A stretch of DNA of 64,000 bases from contig NZ_JYIW01000023.1 in assembly GCF_000956525.1 (NCBI RefSeq), forward strand, positions 1-64,000, in the 5' to 3' direction. Of this stretch, positions 41,710-49,738 are shown piece after piece. Positions within the stretch are counted from its first letter, which is position 1; the number at the start of each line of letters is the position of its first letter. The notes under the pieces were generated by a model. It saw only the letters and a program-made list of their open reading frames with translations. It did not search any database and was not told the DNA's origin. This stretch comes from Microbacterium oxydans. GTDB lineage: Bacteria > Actinomycetota > Actinomycetes > Actinomycetales > Microbacteriaceae. The position numbers and the translations under genes were made by a program.

Positions 41710-42423
41710 ATGCGCGGTGAGTGGAAGCGCGGACTGATGGCGGCAGCTGCCGTCGGATTGGTGATGACGATGACGAGCTGCGGTTCTGCGACAGCCCCCG
41801 AGGGCGACGAGCTGTATCGCGACGGGGAGAAGAACTACGTCGCCTATGCCACGGTCATGCACTCCGTGATCATGGCGATCCACGAGGGTGACTGGGTCGT
41901 GGATCAGGGAGCGTTCGGGGCGACACCGATTCCCTGCCGCATCGGAGGCGAGGTCTCGGGGTACACGTTCTCCTGGGTACGCGTGCTCGAGCCCGCTGAG
42001 GAGATCGACGTCGACGCGGTCGTCGCTGCCGCGACGTCAGCCTTCGAGGACGCGGGTGTGGAGACCGAGACGGCCCGGTTCGGAGAGGGCGAACGGCAGG
42101 AGGTGAATGTCATCGGCACCGGCGGAGACGTCGGTCGGGGTGTCGTGACGATCCGTCCTGGTCGCAACCAGATCTCGGCATCGGCGACCCCTGGGTGCAT
42201 GCCCGGTGACGCGGCCGATCTCTCCGACATGGTCTTCGGCGAGCTCGCCTACGAGGGGGCGTCGCTCCGTTTTCCCGCGTTCGAGGGACCGGGGTGGCAG
42301 CCGCGGTTCTACTTCCCGAAGGAGGGGAGCCCGGTGTACTTCAACGCAGACGGCACGCCGATCGAGCCGCAGCCGACGACGACCGAGTACCCCGTGGCGC
42401 CGTACGGGGAGTCGACGCCCTGA
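41710..42423 (+). CDS. Lipoprotein next to the hydrolase effector
   Basis: 237 residues with a lipoprotein signal: basic MRGEWKRG, hydrophobic AAAAVGLVM, and lipobox MTSC, with lipidation at the Cys near residue 24. The mature part has two more Cys (IPCRIGG and TPGCMPG) that could pair and no known catalytic motif. It lies 14 bases after the hydrolase gene in the same direction. A membrane-anchored, outward-facing protein next to a putative exported hydrolase could be its immunity protein or a receptor; unproven. Confidence 0.72.
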   Translation: MRGEWKRGLMAAAAVGLVMTMTSCGSATAPEGDELYRDGEKNYVAYATVMHSVIMAIHEGDWVVDQGAFGATPIPCRIGGEVSGYTFSWVRVLEPAEEIDVDAVVAAATSAFEDAGVETETARFGEGERQEVNVIGTGGDVGRGVVTIRPGRNQISASATPGCMPGDAADLSDMVFGELAYEGASLRFPAFEGPGWQPRFYFPKEGSPVYFNADGTPIEPQPTTTEYPVAPYGESTP

Positions 42424-42430
42424 CCCGAGG

Positions 42431-42901
42431 TCAGCGGATCGCGTCGGCGAGGTGCCGCGCGTTGTGATTCAGCACCTTCACCATCACGCCCTGGCGGCGG
42501 AGGTCGGAGACCGTGCGGGCGCCTTCTTCGGCATCCCGACCCAGCGCGTTGATGTTCGCGACGACGAGCACGTCGCCTCGACCGAGCGTCGAGATGAGGC
42601 GCGTGAGTCGGTCGCTCCAGGACTCGAGGATGTCGGGTGCCGGGTGACGGAACCCCGCGATCGGCACGCCGAAGCGGGTCAGGTCGTCGCGCTGCTCGAC
42701 CACGGACGGCATGCCCTCGCGGGAGACCACGAGACCGACCAGCCGTGACCCGTCAGGGCGGGCGAGCCACCAGTCGCGATTCTGCTGCAGCTCGGTGAAG
42801 CACTTCGGGCACTCGGCCGCCGCGTGCGGCAGGTGCAACGGGCTCGTCAGGGCATCATCGACGGATGCCGTCGCCTTCATCGGATCGATCGTCTCGCTCA
42901 T
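42431..42901 (-). CDS. Resolvase-like protein with degenerate catalytic residues
   Basis: 156 residues. After an N-terminal segment with CPKC, residues about 60-150 follow the serine-resolvase fold: LVGLVVSREGMPSVVEQRDDL aligns with the usual GYxRVSTxxQ start, keeping the Ser but losing the Arg, and VVANINALGRD aligns with WKLDRLGRS, keeping only one of the usual arginines. No C-terminal helix-turn-helix is present. It is probably not a functional recombinase and may be a domesticated relative. It is convergent with the lipoprotein gene, 7 bases apart, at the right edge of the secretion island. ATG 42901 is chosen because family similarity begins after it. Confidence 0.62.
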   Translation of the reverse strand: MSETIDPMKATASVDDALTSPLHLPHAAAECPKCFTELQQNRDWWLARPDGSRLVGLVVSREGMPSVVEQRDDLTRFGVPIAGFRHPAPDILESWSDRLTRLISTLGRGDVLVVANINALGRDAEEGARTVSDLRRQGVMVKVLNHNARHLADAIR

Positions 42902-42953
42902 CGCGCACCTCCGTCTCCATTGTGCCCTGTGCGGAGCCGTGCTGCGAGCGATC

Positions 42954-43943
42954 TCACAGCAGGCCGAGCCCCCGCACGGTGTCGCGCTCCTCGAGCAGCT
43001 CCGCCACCGAGGCATCGATGCGCTGACGCGCCCAGTCACTGACCTCGAGGCCTTCGACGATGCGCCACTCGCCGTCGACCGAGGTCACCGGGAATGAGGA
43101 GATCAGGCCCTCAGGCACGCCGTACTCGCCATGGGAGGCGACGGCTGCAGAGGTCCAGTCGTCGGTGCCGCGCACCCAGTCGCGCACGTGCTCGATCGTC
43201 GCGTTCGCGGCCGATGCCACGGACGACGACCCTCGGACCTGGATGATCTCGGCGCCGCGTTTGGCGACCCGCGGGATGAAGATGCTGTCGAGCCAGTCCG
43301 GCACGTCGTCGACGAACGCGCGCAGTGCCTCCATGACCGGCGCCCCGCCGACGGTCGCGTGCGAGACGTCGGGGAACTGCGTCGCGGAGTGATTGCCCCA
43401 GATCGGCACCCGGCTGATCGTGGACACGGGCGCACCGAGGATCTGCGCGAGCTGCGCCCGAGCCCGGTTCTCGTCGAGCCGCGTGAGCGCGCTGAAGCGC
43501 TCGGCGGGGACGCCGTCAGCGGATGCCGCCGCGATCAGCGCGTTCGTGTTCGCCGGGTTGCCGACCACGGTGACCCGCACGCCGGGTGCGGCGTTCGCCG
43601 CGATCGCGGCGCCCTGCGGTCCGAAGATCCCCGCGTTGGCTGCGAGCAGGTCGCCGCGCTCCATGCCGGGGCCGCGGGGCCGCGCGCCGACGAGGAGGGC
43701 GAGGTCCGTGCCGTCGAAGCCCACCGCCGGGTCGTCCGTCACCTCCACGTGCTCCAGCAGATCGAAGGCGCCGTCCTGCAGCTCGAGGGCCGCACCCTCC
43801 GCGGCGCCGAGTCCCTGCGGGATCTCCAGCAGCCGCAGCCGCACCTTCTCGTCTGGGCCGAGCATGTCTCCTGCCGCGATCCGGAAGAGCAGGGCGTAGC
43901 CGATCTGTCCGCCGGCACCGGTGAGGGTGATCGTGGTCGTCAT
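42954..43943 (-). CDS. mdh: Malate dehydrogenase
   Basis: 329 residues, the length of the actinobacterial/cytosolic-type enzyme. It oxidises malate to oxaloacetate with NAD+ in the TCA cycle. Seen motifs: the N-terminal nucleotide fold [27 protein letters not shown], the substrate-binding LTRLDENRA, and the catalytic [12 protein letters not shown] with His of the Asp-His pair. A complete C-terminal helix ends in GLGLL. It is monocistronic by spacing and divergent from a zinc-metallopeptidase gene. Confidence 0.95.
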   Translation of the reverse strand: MTTTITLTGAGGQIGYALLFRIAAGDMLGPDEKVRLRLLEIPQGLGAAEGAALELQDGAFDLLEHVEVTDDPAVGFDGTDLALLVGARPRGPGMERGDLLAANAGIFGPQGAAIAANAAPGVRVTVVGNPANTNALIAAASADGVPAERFSALTRLDENRARAQLAQILGAPVSTISRVPIWGNHSATQFPDVSHATVGGAPVMEALRAFVDDVPDWLDSIFIPRVAKRGAEIIQVRGSSSVASAANATIEHVRDWVRGTDDWTSAAVASHGEYGVPEGLISSFPVTSVDGEWRIVEGLEVSDWARQRIDASVAELLEERDTVRGLGLL

Positions 43944-43982
43944 GCCCCGAGCCTACGACCGATCGGGGGTCCTGGTCCGGAG

Positions 43983-43988
43983 TACTCT
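43983..43988 (+). promoter_or_regulatory. -10 element for leaderless metallopeptidase gene
   Basis: TACTCT ends 7 bases before the ATG at 43996, the leaderless spacing again. No Shine-Dalgarno sequence is visible between them. Confidence 0.45.
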
Positions 43989-43995
43989 CTGTCTC

Positions 43996-44877
43996 ATGAC
44001 CTTCAATCCCGACGCCGACCTCTCAGGCAACACGACGCGTCGTCGCGGACGCACCGCCGCGATCGCCGGCGGCGGCGCCGTCGGCGTGCTCGGCATCATC
44101 GCACTGATCGCAGGACCGCTGCTCGGCATCGACCTGACGCCCCTGCTCGGCGGCGGCACGCAGCCGGGCGACGCGGGATCGAACGGCGGCTCGGTGATCG
44201 AGGGATGCGCGACCGGTCAGGACGCGAATGAAGACGTCGACTGCCGCATGGCGGGCGCGCAGGTCGCGCTCGACGCCTTCTGGGCCGACAACGTCGAGGG
44301 CTACCGCAAGCCGCAGATGGTCGTCGTCGACCAGGCGACTTCGACCCAGTGCGGCACGGCGTCGAATGCGGTGGGTCCGTTCTACTGCCCGCCCGACGAG
44401 GGCGTGTACGTCGATCCCACGTTCTTCTCCCTCATGCAGCAGCAGTTCGGAGCATCCGCCGGCAACCTCGCCCAGCTCTACATCGTCGGGCATGAGTGGG
44501 GCCACCACATCCAGAACATCACCGGCACCATGGCGGACTACCCGAACAACGGCACCGGCCCCGGCAGCAACGGCGTGCGGATGGAGCTGCAGGCCGACTG
44601 CTACGCGGGTGCATGGATCGGGCGGATCTCGGAACAGACGGATGCCGACGGCGACCCGTACCTGGTGAAGCCGACCGAGGCCGAACTCCGGGATGCGCTG
44701 AACGCGGCTGCCGCGGTCGGCGACGACCACATCCAGGCGCAGTCCGGCATGGTGAACCCGGAGAGCTGGACGCACGGCTCCAGCGACCAGCGTCAGTACT
44801 GGTTCGCGAACGGGTTCCAGAACGGTCTCGACGTGTGCGCGCAGGCGTTCACGCTCAGCGAGGACCAGCTGGGCTGA
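43996..44877 (+). CDS. YpfJ-type neutral zinc metallopeptidase
   Basis: 293 residues. One transmembrane helix near residues 22-45 puts the catalytic part outside. The zinc motif HEWGHH is near residue 165, followed by ELQADCYAGAW with the third ligand Glu/Asp. The Cys residues in CATGQ, CRMAG, CGTAS and FYCPPDEG fit the secreted location. It belongs to the YpfJ/KPN_02809 family of putative neutral zinc peptidases; substrates are unknown. ATG 43996 rather than the upstream in-frame codon is supported by the TACTCT box. It ends 24 bases from the convergent aldehyde dehydrogenase gene. Confidence 0.87.
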   Translation: MTFNPDADLSGNTTRRRGRTAAIAGGGAVGVLGIIALIAGPLLGIDLTPLLGGGTQPGDAGSNGGSVIEGCATGQDANEDVDCRMAGAQVALDAFWADNVEGYRKPQMVVVDQATSTQCGTASNAVGPFYCPPDEGVYVDPTFFSLMQQQFGASAGNLAQLYIVGHEWGHHIQNITGTMADYPNNGTGPGSNGVRMELQADCYAGAWIGRISEQTDADGDPYLVKPTEAELRDALNAAAAVGDDHIQAQSGMVNPESWTHGSSDQRQYWFANGFQNGLDVCAQAFTLSEDQLG

Positions 44878-44901
44878 GCACTGCCGGGCTGCGCGCAGGG
44901 C

Positions 44902-46737
44902 TCAGGCGCGCAGCGCCCTGGTCAGCGTGCGGATGAGCCCGAGCACTCCGCCGGTCGCACGGAACCGCGTCAGCCCCTCGCTCACGACCGCGCCGGTGCG
45001 TGCTGAGACGAACCACGGCGGCTTCGGCAGGATCGTGAATCGGCCACCGCCGTTCAGGATCGGCAGCGAGCGGGGGAGCGGGCGGAACGGTCCGCGGATC
45101 ACCGAGCGCTCGACGTCGTCGAGCAGGAGCGCGTTGTGCACCACGCCGATCCCGCTGCCGACATCCTCGATCGTGCTGCCGGGGAACGCGCCCCAGGTGA
45201 GGGTCGGGGTGATGAACCCGAACGCGGTCCAGCCGTTGATCGCGATCGAGCCGTACCGGAGCGCGGCGATCGCACGGTCGAAGCCGGCGCCGAGGGAGCG
45301 CTCCGTGGCCGGGTGGATCAGCAGGTTCGCGCCGAGCGTTCCCTGCAGCCGGTCGTTGGCGTACGCGACGGCGGCATCGAGGAACACCTGTCCGGTGCCC
45401 GCGACCGTGACCACGCCGAGCACCGGCGCGAAGTACTCGGTGTTCTGCAGCGCGGTGGCGTCGTCGTCGCTGTCGAGCTCGACCAGCACGCGGTCACCGA
45501 GCACGAGGGCATCGGGGTAGTCGTCGGTGGCGCCGTGCACGCGCGCCGGGGCCCCCGGGTACCAGGTCGGCCGTTCCGGGGCGTTGGCGTAGGCGCGACG
45601 GAGCTCCGCCCGGAAGGCATCGGCCTGCGCCCAGTCGGAGGACAGGATCACGACCTGCCCCGCGATGCAGTTGTGCCCGCTGTTCTGCAGCCGCATCGTG
45701 GCGATGTGCTCCGCGTGGTACGTGAGGTCGGCGGCCGACCACTCGCCGGGCACCACGATGATCGGCGAGACGCCACCCAGCTCCGCCGTGATCGGCTTCT
45801 GCAGCAGCGGCCGACGCCCATCTGCTCCCTCCTTGGTCGCTGAGTCCGCCCCCTGGGTCGCTGAGCCTGCCCCCTGGGTCGCTGAGCCCGCCCCCTGGGT
45901 CGCTGAGTCCGCCCCCTGGGTCGCTGAGCTTGTCGAAGCGCCCCAGACGATCGTGTCGAAGGTCGCCGCTGAGCCGGTGATGTGCACGTGGGCGATGTCC
46001 GGATGCCCTGTGAGGTAGCTGCCGACGGCCGGTCCGCCGCGCACGATGCGCACGAAGCCGGGCTCGATCAGTGGTGCGAACGCACGCTTGTAGATGGGCA
46101 CGAGCGAGTCCTGCGTCGGATTGACCTTGAGCAGCGCAGTGCGGTTGTGCGCGAGCAGCTCGTAGAGCACGTCGAGCACCGGGATCGAGGTGATGTTGCC
46201 GGCACCGAGCACGAGGCCGACGCCGCCGGACTCGGTCGGAGTGCGCTGGGCGAGGCCCGCCTTGGCTCGCGCCTGGTTCGGGGTGACGCCGGGTCGGAGC
46301 CAGACCTCGCCGGTGTATCCGGAGAGCAGGAAGCTGTCGATGCCCGTCAGCGGGAATGCGTGCACGCGGGTGCGGCCGCCCTGGCCGCGCTCGACCGTGA
46401 TCCCGTCGAGCGGGTTGGCGCCGCGGGCCAGACGCGCCAGCGTCTCGATGGATGCGTCGAGCGCGCCGAGCACGCTGTATGGGCCGCTGAGCCACTCCTC
46501 ACCCCGGAGCGGATGCCGCGCATCGAGCCCCTTCGATGCGGCGGCGGTGTTCGCCCAGTCCTCTGCGGCCGCTGCGACACTCGTGCGCACGGCACGAAGC
46601 AGGGTGACCCGCTGCGCGAGCGTGAGCGCCGCCCAGGTGCGGGCGCCGACGTGCAGGTCGGCGATCGCGGCGTCGAGGCGGCCGGTTTCGGCATCCTCGA
46701 GTTCCGTGGATGCGGCCGGCGTGGTCACGGAAGTCAT
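44902..46737 (-). CDS. Aldehyde dehydrogenase family protein with in-frame repeat insertion
   Basis: 611 residues, about 110 longer than a typical aldehyde dehydrogenase. NAD(P)-dependent oxidation of an aldehyde is expected. The catalytic Glu lies in AELGGVSPII and the catalytic Cys in SGHNCIAGQ; the nucleotide-binding HITGSAATFD is upstream. Between HITGSAATFDTIVWG and LLQKPITAELGG lies a run of SATQGAD/SATQGAG repeats (about residues 270-305) encoded by four 21-base units. The insert sits in a loop before the active-site Glu; whether activity survives is unknown. The C-terminal 100 residues extend past the usual fold. The substrate is not inferable. Confidence 0.82.
   Translation of the reverse strand: MTSVTTPAASTELEDAETGRLDAAIADLHVGARTWAALTLAQRVTLLRAVRTSVAAAAEDWANTAAASKGLDARHPLRGEEWLSGPYSVLGALDASIETLARLARGANPLDGITVERGQGGRTRVHAFPLTGIDSFLLSGYTGEVWLRPGVTPNQARAKAGLAQRTPTESGGVGLVLGAGNITSIPVLDVLYELLAHNRTALLKVNPTQDSLVPIYKRAFAPLIEPGFVRIVRGGPAVGSYLTGHPDIAHVHITGSAATFDTIVWGASTSSATQGADSATQGAGSATQGAGSATQGADSATKEGADGRRPLLQKPITAELGGVSPIIVVPGEWSAADLTYHAEHIATMRLQNSGHNCIAGQVVILSSDWAQADAFRAELRRAYANAPERPTWYPGAPARVHGATDDYPDALVLGDRVLVELDSDDDATALQNTEYFAPVLGVVTVAGTGQVFLDAAVAYANDRLQGTLGANLLIHPATERSLGAGFDRAIAALRYGSIAINGWTAFGFITPTLTWGAFPGSTIEDVGSGIGVVHNALLLDDVERSVIRGPFRPLPRSLPILNGGGRFTILPKPPWFVSARTGAVVSEGLTRFRATGGVLGLIRTLTRALRA
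45834..45928. repeat. 21-bp tandem repeat inside the aldehyde dehydrogenase gene
   Basis: Four units at 45834, 45855, 45876 and 45897 of the form GGTCGCTGAG-nC-n-GCCCCCT, plus a partial fifth unit that runs into CTTGTCGAAGCGCC. The unit length keeps frame and encodes SATQGA(D/G). The terminal string GGTCGCTGAGCTTGTCGAAG is, as far as I recall, a common dispersed short repeat in Microbacterium genomes, suggesting insertion of an intergenic element into the coding sequence. Confidence 0.8.
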
Positions 46738-46800
46738 CTGCTCTCCTTCGGGCGGGGCCCCAGCTTATGCCGCCCCTCTCCACGCGCCACCTGCACCCCT

Positions 46801-46883
46801 GCCGAGCGGCCCCCTTGTGTGCGAACCACCCCTCTTTCGACGGCACTCAAGGGGGTGGCTCGCGCAAAAAGGGGCCGCTCGGC
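46801..46883. repeat. Dispersed palindromic repeat, copy 2
   Basis: Perfect 13-bp outer arms GCCGAGCGGCCCC (46801-46813) and GGGGCCGCTCGGC (46871-46883), with inner imperfect arms around CTTGTGTGCGAACCACCCCT and AAGGGGGTGGCTCGCGC. The core matches copy 1 near the left edge of the window. It lies between the aldehyde dehydrogenase start and the transporter stop (both minus strand), so it could also stop transcription. Confidence 0.68.
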
Positions 46884-46899
46884 GAGGGGGGCGAGGGGG

Positions 46900-48264
46900 T
46901 CACGGGAAGTCGGAGCGTCGGAGCCGGTAGTGGTGCAGCGGAAGCAGGCTCGCGAGCATCAGCAGGGCAGGAAGGATGCTGAAGCTGAGCACGATCCCGG
47001 TGACCGCGGTGCCTGGCTGCGTGACCGTCGTGCCTGCGACCGTGGAGATGTACCCCGTCGCCGCGAGCATGAGCGACACCGCTGTGGCACCGAGCGCGAA
47101 CCCCACGGTCTCGCCGGCCGTCCAGACGCCGGTGAAGGTGCCGGCCTGTCCTCGGCTGCTCGTCCGCTCATCGTGCGAGATGACATCGGGCAGCATCGCC
47201 ATCGGCAGTGACTGGAGGCCGGCGTAGGCGATGCCGGCGACCGCGATCGAGGCGTACATCCAGGCGCCGGGCTGCCAGACGGCGAGCGTGAGCGACGCCG
47301 CGGCGACCGCGAAGATGATGCTCGCGATCGTGAACGCCCGTTCCTTGCCCAGGCGTCGGGCGATGAGGGTCCAGCCCGGCGTGGCGAGCAGCGCGGGACC
47401 GACCAGCGCTACGAACACGAGCGTCACCGCATCCTCAGAGCGCAGCACCCAGGTCGCGACGTACTGCGCACCGGCGAGCATGGTGCCCGTCGCGAGTGCC
47501 TGCAGCAGGAAGGTGCCCAGCAGCGCCCGGAACGGCTGACTGCGGCGCAGCGCGCGGAATCCGGAGAGGTACTGCTCACGGATGCCGACCGGTGCCGCCG
47601 CCGACATCGATGGCGCGGTGGCTGCGGCATCCGCTGTCCTGGCGGAGATCAGCATGCCGATCCCGATCGCGACTCCGGCGAGCACGCCCATCAGCAGATA
47701 CCCGGTCACCTGATCGGATCCGGCCTCGCGGAGCGCCGGTCCGCCGGCTCCGAACAGCAGGATCGCAGCCGTGAGCACGACCACTCGCCAGCCGAGCAGC
47801 CTGGTGCGCTGGTCGTAGCTGGCGGTCAGTTCGGCGGGCAGCGCCACATACGGCACCTGGAACAGGCTGAACGCGGTCGCCGTGCCGAGGAACGCCAGCA
47901 GGACGCAGGCCGCCCCGGCGACCGGCCCCCAGGTCGGGGGGACGGCGAACGTCAGAGCGAAGAACACCGGCAGGGCGAACGCGCCGGTGACCATGAAGCC
48001 ACGGCGGGAGGCGGTGCGCGCGAGCTGCCGGTCGGAGGCTGCACCGATCAGGGGATCGATCACGACATCCCAGATCTTCGCCGCGGTCACGATCAGGCCG
48101 GCGGCGAGCGCCGCGACACCGAGGTTGTCGGTGAGGAAGTACGTCAGCACCAGCCCGGGCAGGGTCGCATAGCCGCCGGTGCCGACCGAACCGACCGCGT
48201 ACAGCGCGATCGTCCGTGCAGGAAGGCGGACTGCTGCCCGCTCGGGGCGAGCCTCGGTGCTCAT
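46900..48264 (-). CDS. GPH-type MFS sugar:cation symporter
   Basis: 454 residues with about 12 hydrophobic helices. KIWDVVIDPLIGAASDR near residue 50 is the glycoside-pentoside-hexuronide family signature with its conserved cation-site Asp residues; a matching FQVPYVALPAELTASYDQRTRL loop follows. It probably imports a glycoside with H+ or Na+, though relatives exist with unknown substrate. ATG 48264 is chosen because upstream in-frame codons would run through the intergenic sequence and the glutaredoxin gene. It is 28 bases downstream of the glutaredoxin-like gene on the same strand. Confidence 0.82.
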   Translation of the reverse strand: MSTEARPERAAVRLPARTIALYAVGSVGTGGYATLPGLVLTYFLTDNLGVAALAAGLIVTAAKIWDVVIDPLIGAASDRQLARTASRRGFMVTGAFALPVFFALTFAVPPTWGPVAGAACVLLAFLGTATAFSLFQVPYVALPAELTASYDQRTRLLGWRVVVLTAAILLFGAGGPALREAGSDQVTGYLLMGVLAGVAIGIGMLISARTADAAATAPSMSAAAPVGIREQYLSGFRALRRSQPFRALLGTFLLQALATGTMLAGAQYVATWVLRSEDAVTLVFVALVGPALLATPGWTLIARRLGKERAFTIASIIFAVAAASLTLAVWQPGAWMYASIAVAGIAYAGLQSLPMAMLPDVISHDERTSSRGQAGTFTGVWTAGETVGFALGATAVSLMLAATGYISTVAGTTVTQPGTAVTGIVLSFSILPALLMLASLLPLHHYRLRRSDFP

Positions 48265-48292
48265 CGCGCCAGTGTAGCGACGCGATGCCGTC

Positions 48293-48556
48293 TCAGATGA
48301 GGGAGAGTTCGCGCAGCTTCGACTCGACGTCGGCGTTGGACGGCTCGACGTGGTGCGAGGAATCGGGGTAGACGACCACGGGGATGTTCGTGCGGCCCGA
48401 GATGTCCTTGGCGACATCGGCGGCGTCGGGCTCGGCCACGAGGTCGACGTAGGTGTACTCGACACCGAGTTCGTCGAGCTGCTTCTTGGTGCGGATGCAG
48501 TCGCGGCACCAGTCGGCGCCGAACATCGTGATGGTGGATGCGTCGAGAGAGGTCAT
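48293..48556 (-). CDS. Glutaredoxin/mycoredoxin-like protein
   Basis: 87 residues, the full glutaredoxin fold. Redox motif CRDC at residues 17-20 (preceded by FGADW), cis-Pro region TNIPVVVYPD. The size and motif fit the NrdH/mycoredoxin group of actinobacteria, which reduce mixed disulfides using mycothiol or thioredoxin reductase. ATG 48556. It precedes the GPH transporter gene and is divergent from the iron-regulated SIP gene; no functional link is obvious. Confidence 0.85.
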   Translation of the reverse strand: MTSLDASTITMFGADWCRDCIRTKKQLDELGVEYTYVDLVAEPDAADVAKDISGRTNIPVVVYPDSSHHVEPSNADVESKLRELSLI

Positions 48557-48638
48557 GCATCAAGGGTATGCCCGCTGACCGGGAGTGGCGTCGAGGTGAC
48601 GGCGGCGCAGCATCCGGGTGGTGGAACGGATTCAAGGA

Positions 48639-48667
48639 TTGAAGATAAGGGTAGCCTTACCTATACT
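48639..48667 (+). promoter_or_regulatory. Iron-regulated (DtxR/IdeR-box) leaderless promoter
   Basis: Excellent promoter TTGAAG-N17-TATACT (48639-48644, 48662-48667), with the -10 ending 6 bases before the ATG at 48674 (leaderless). The spacer and -10 are covered by the 19-bp sequence ATAAGGGTAGCCTTACCTA (48645-48663), close to the DtxR/IdeR consensus TTAGGTTAGGCTAACCTAA. Iron-loaded regulator would block RNA polymerase, so expression rises under iron starvation. Confidence 0.82.
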
Positions 48668-48673
48668 GGTCCC

Positions 48674-49063
48674 ATGAGCGCGTGCGAGCATCTGAGTGAC
48701 CCGGACTGGGACAGCATCGAAGGACCGTTCCTGATCGCAGGAGATGCGGCGGATGCTGCGGCGATCGCCGGTATCGCTGCTCGACTGCCGTGGGACGCGC
48801 AGGGGACGATCGTCTTCGAGGCTGCGGCGCGGATCCAGTTCCGGCACATCGACGTCCCGGACGGCGTCGAGGTGCGGTGGCTGGTGCGCGGAGACGGCAT
48901 CCGCGCGCACACCAAGGGGGAGCGGCTGGCCAACGCCGTGCACGCGTGGTGCGTCGAATGGACCTGCACCGAGCCGCCGGCGCATTGGACCGTCTGGCTC
49001 GGGCCACACACGCCGCCCCATGTGGCGCGTATGGCCCGAAGCCTGCTCGGCGTCGCGACGTGA
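48674..49063 (+). CDS. SIP-domain protein (siderophore-interacting protein C-terminal type)
   Basis: 129 residues. It matches the NAD(P)H-binding SIP domain of siderophore-interacting flavoreductases in its final half (WLVRGDGIRAHTKGERLANAVHAW and the ARMARSLLG end) but lacks the FAD-binding half, so it is a short stand-alone version. A role in iron handling is strongly supported by the DtxR/IdeR box over its promoter. ATG 48674 is set by the leaderless promoter spacing. Whether it has reductase activity without a flavin domain is unclear. Confidence 0.78.
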   Translation: MSACEHLSDPDWDSIEGPFLIAGDAADAAAIAGIAARLPWDAQGTIVFEAAARIQFRHIDVPDGVEVRWLVRGDGIRAHTKGERLANAVHAWCVEWTCTEPPAHWTVWLGPHTPPHVARMARSLLGVAT

Positions 49064-49078
49064 TCGCGACGCCCGCGT

Positions 49079-49534
49079 TCAGCGGCTCGCGACCAGTGCC
49101 GGCGGGTTCGCCGCAGCGGTGATCGCATCGAGGGCGCGACGCAACGACGAGCTCGACGTGTGCGCGGTGTACGGGAAGTACACGACCTCGACGCCCACCT
49201 CTGCGAAATCGCGCTCGAGGCGGAGGCCCTTGTCGGTGCCTCGCCAGTCGTCGCCCTTGAAGAAGTGCGTGAAACGCACGTCTTCCCAGGCATCCATCTT
49301 CGACGGACTCGTCTCCACGTAGACGTCATCGACGAAGGAGATGTGACTCACGATCTCCGCGCGCTCAGACGTCGGGATGACGGGCTCGATGCCCTTCACC
49401 TGACGCAGCATCTCGTCGCTCACGACACCGGCGATCAGAACGTCGCAGTGCTGCTTGGCATGACGGAGCAGGTTCAGGTGTCCCACATGGAACAGGTCGA
49501 ATGCCCCAGCGGCATAGCCGATACGCGTAGCCAT
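49079..49534 (-). CDS. Cytidylyltransferase-like nucleotidyltransferase (TagD-like)
   Basis: 151 residues. The HIGH-type motif FHVGHLNLLRHAK (about 15-27) with the preceding GAFDLFH is typical of glycerol-3-phosphate cytidylyltransferases and related enzymes that activate an alditol-phosphate with CTP. The terminal signature, usually RTxGISTT, is here YTAHTSSSSLRR, which weakens the assignment to TagD itself. It probably makes a CDP-alcohol for a wall polymer; the CDP-alcohol phosphatidyltransferase at 57944 belongs to the same theme. RBS GGGGAG precedes its ATG. Confidence 0.78.
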   Translation of the reverse strand: MATRIGYAAGAFDLFHVGHLNLLRHAKQHCDVLIAGVVSDEMLRQVKGIEPVIPTSERAEIVSHISFVDDVYVETSPSKMDAWEDVRFTHFFKGDDWRGTDKGLRLERDFAEVGVEVVYFPYTAHTSSSSLRRALDAITAAANPPALVASR

Positions 49535-49738
49535 GATCTCCCCAGATCAGTACTTCCCCAGAAGGCGGATCCCCATCCACCCAGCGACTCCCACAGCCGC
49601 ATCGGCCCAGCCTAGCGGATCCGGCACGCCCTGCGCGAGTCCTTCCTCGGCGGGCGCTGCCGCTGGCGGATGGTTTCTCAGGCACAGGATCCCGTGCGAC
49701 GATGGTGCCGCGGACTGATGCACAGGGGAGGGCGGCGC

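Noticed and set aside
31165..42423. Prophage or integrative element
   Set aside because: No integrase with intact catalytic residues, no tRNA or flanking direct repeats, and base composition similar to the neighbours. Only the degenerate resolvase-like gene hints at mobility.
45834..45928. Possible CRISPR-like array
   Set aside because: Units are contiguous 21-mers with no unique spacers, lie in frame inside a coding sequence, and no cas genes are present.
49535..49738. A small gene in the gap between the cytidylyltransferase and GT2-GtrA genes
   Set aside because: No frame with a plausible start, ribosome-binding site and normal codon use was seen; the gap appears to hold only the two divergent upstream regions.
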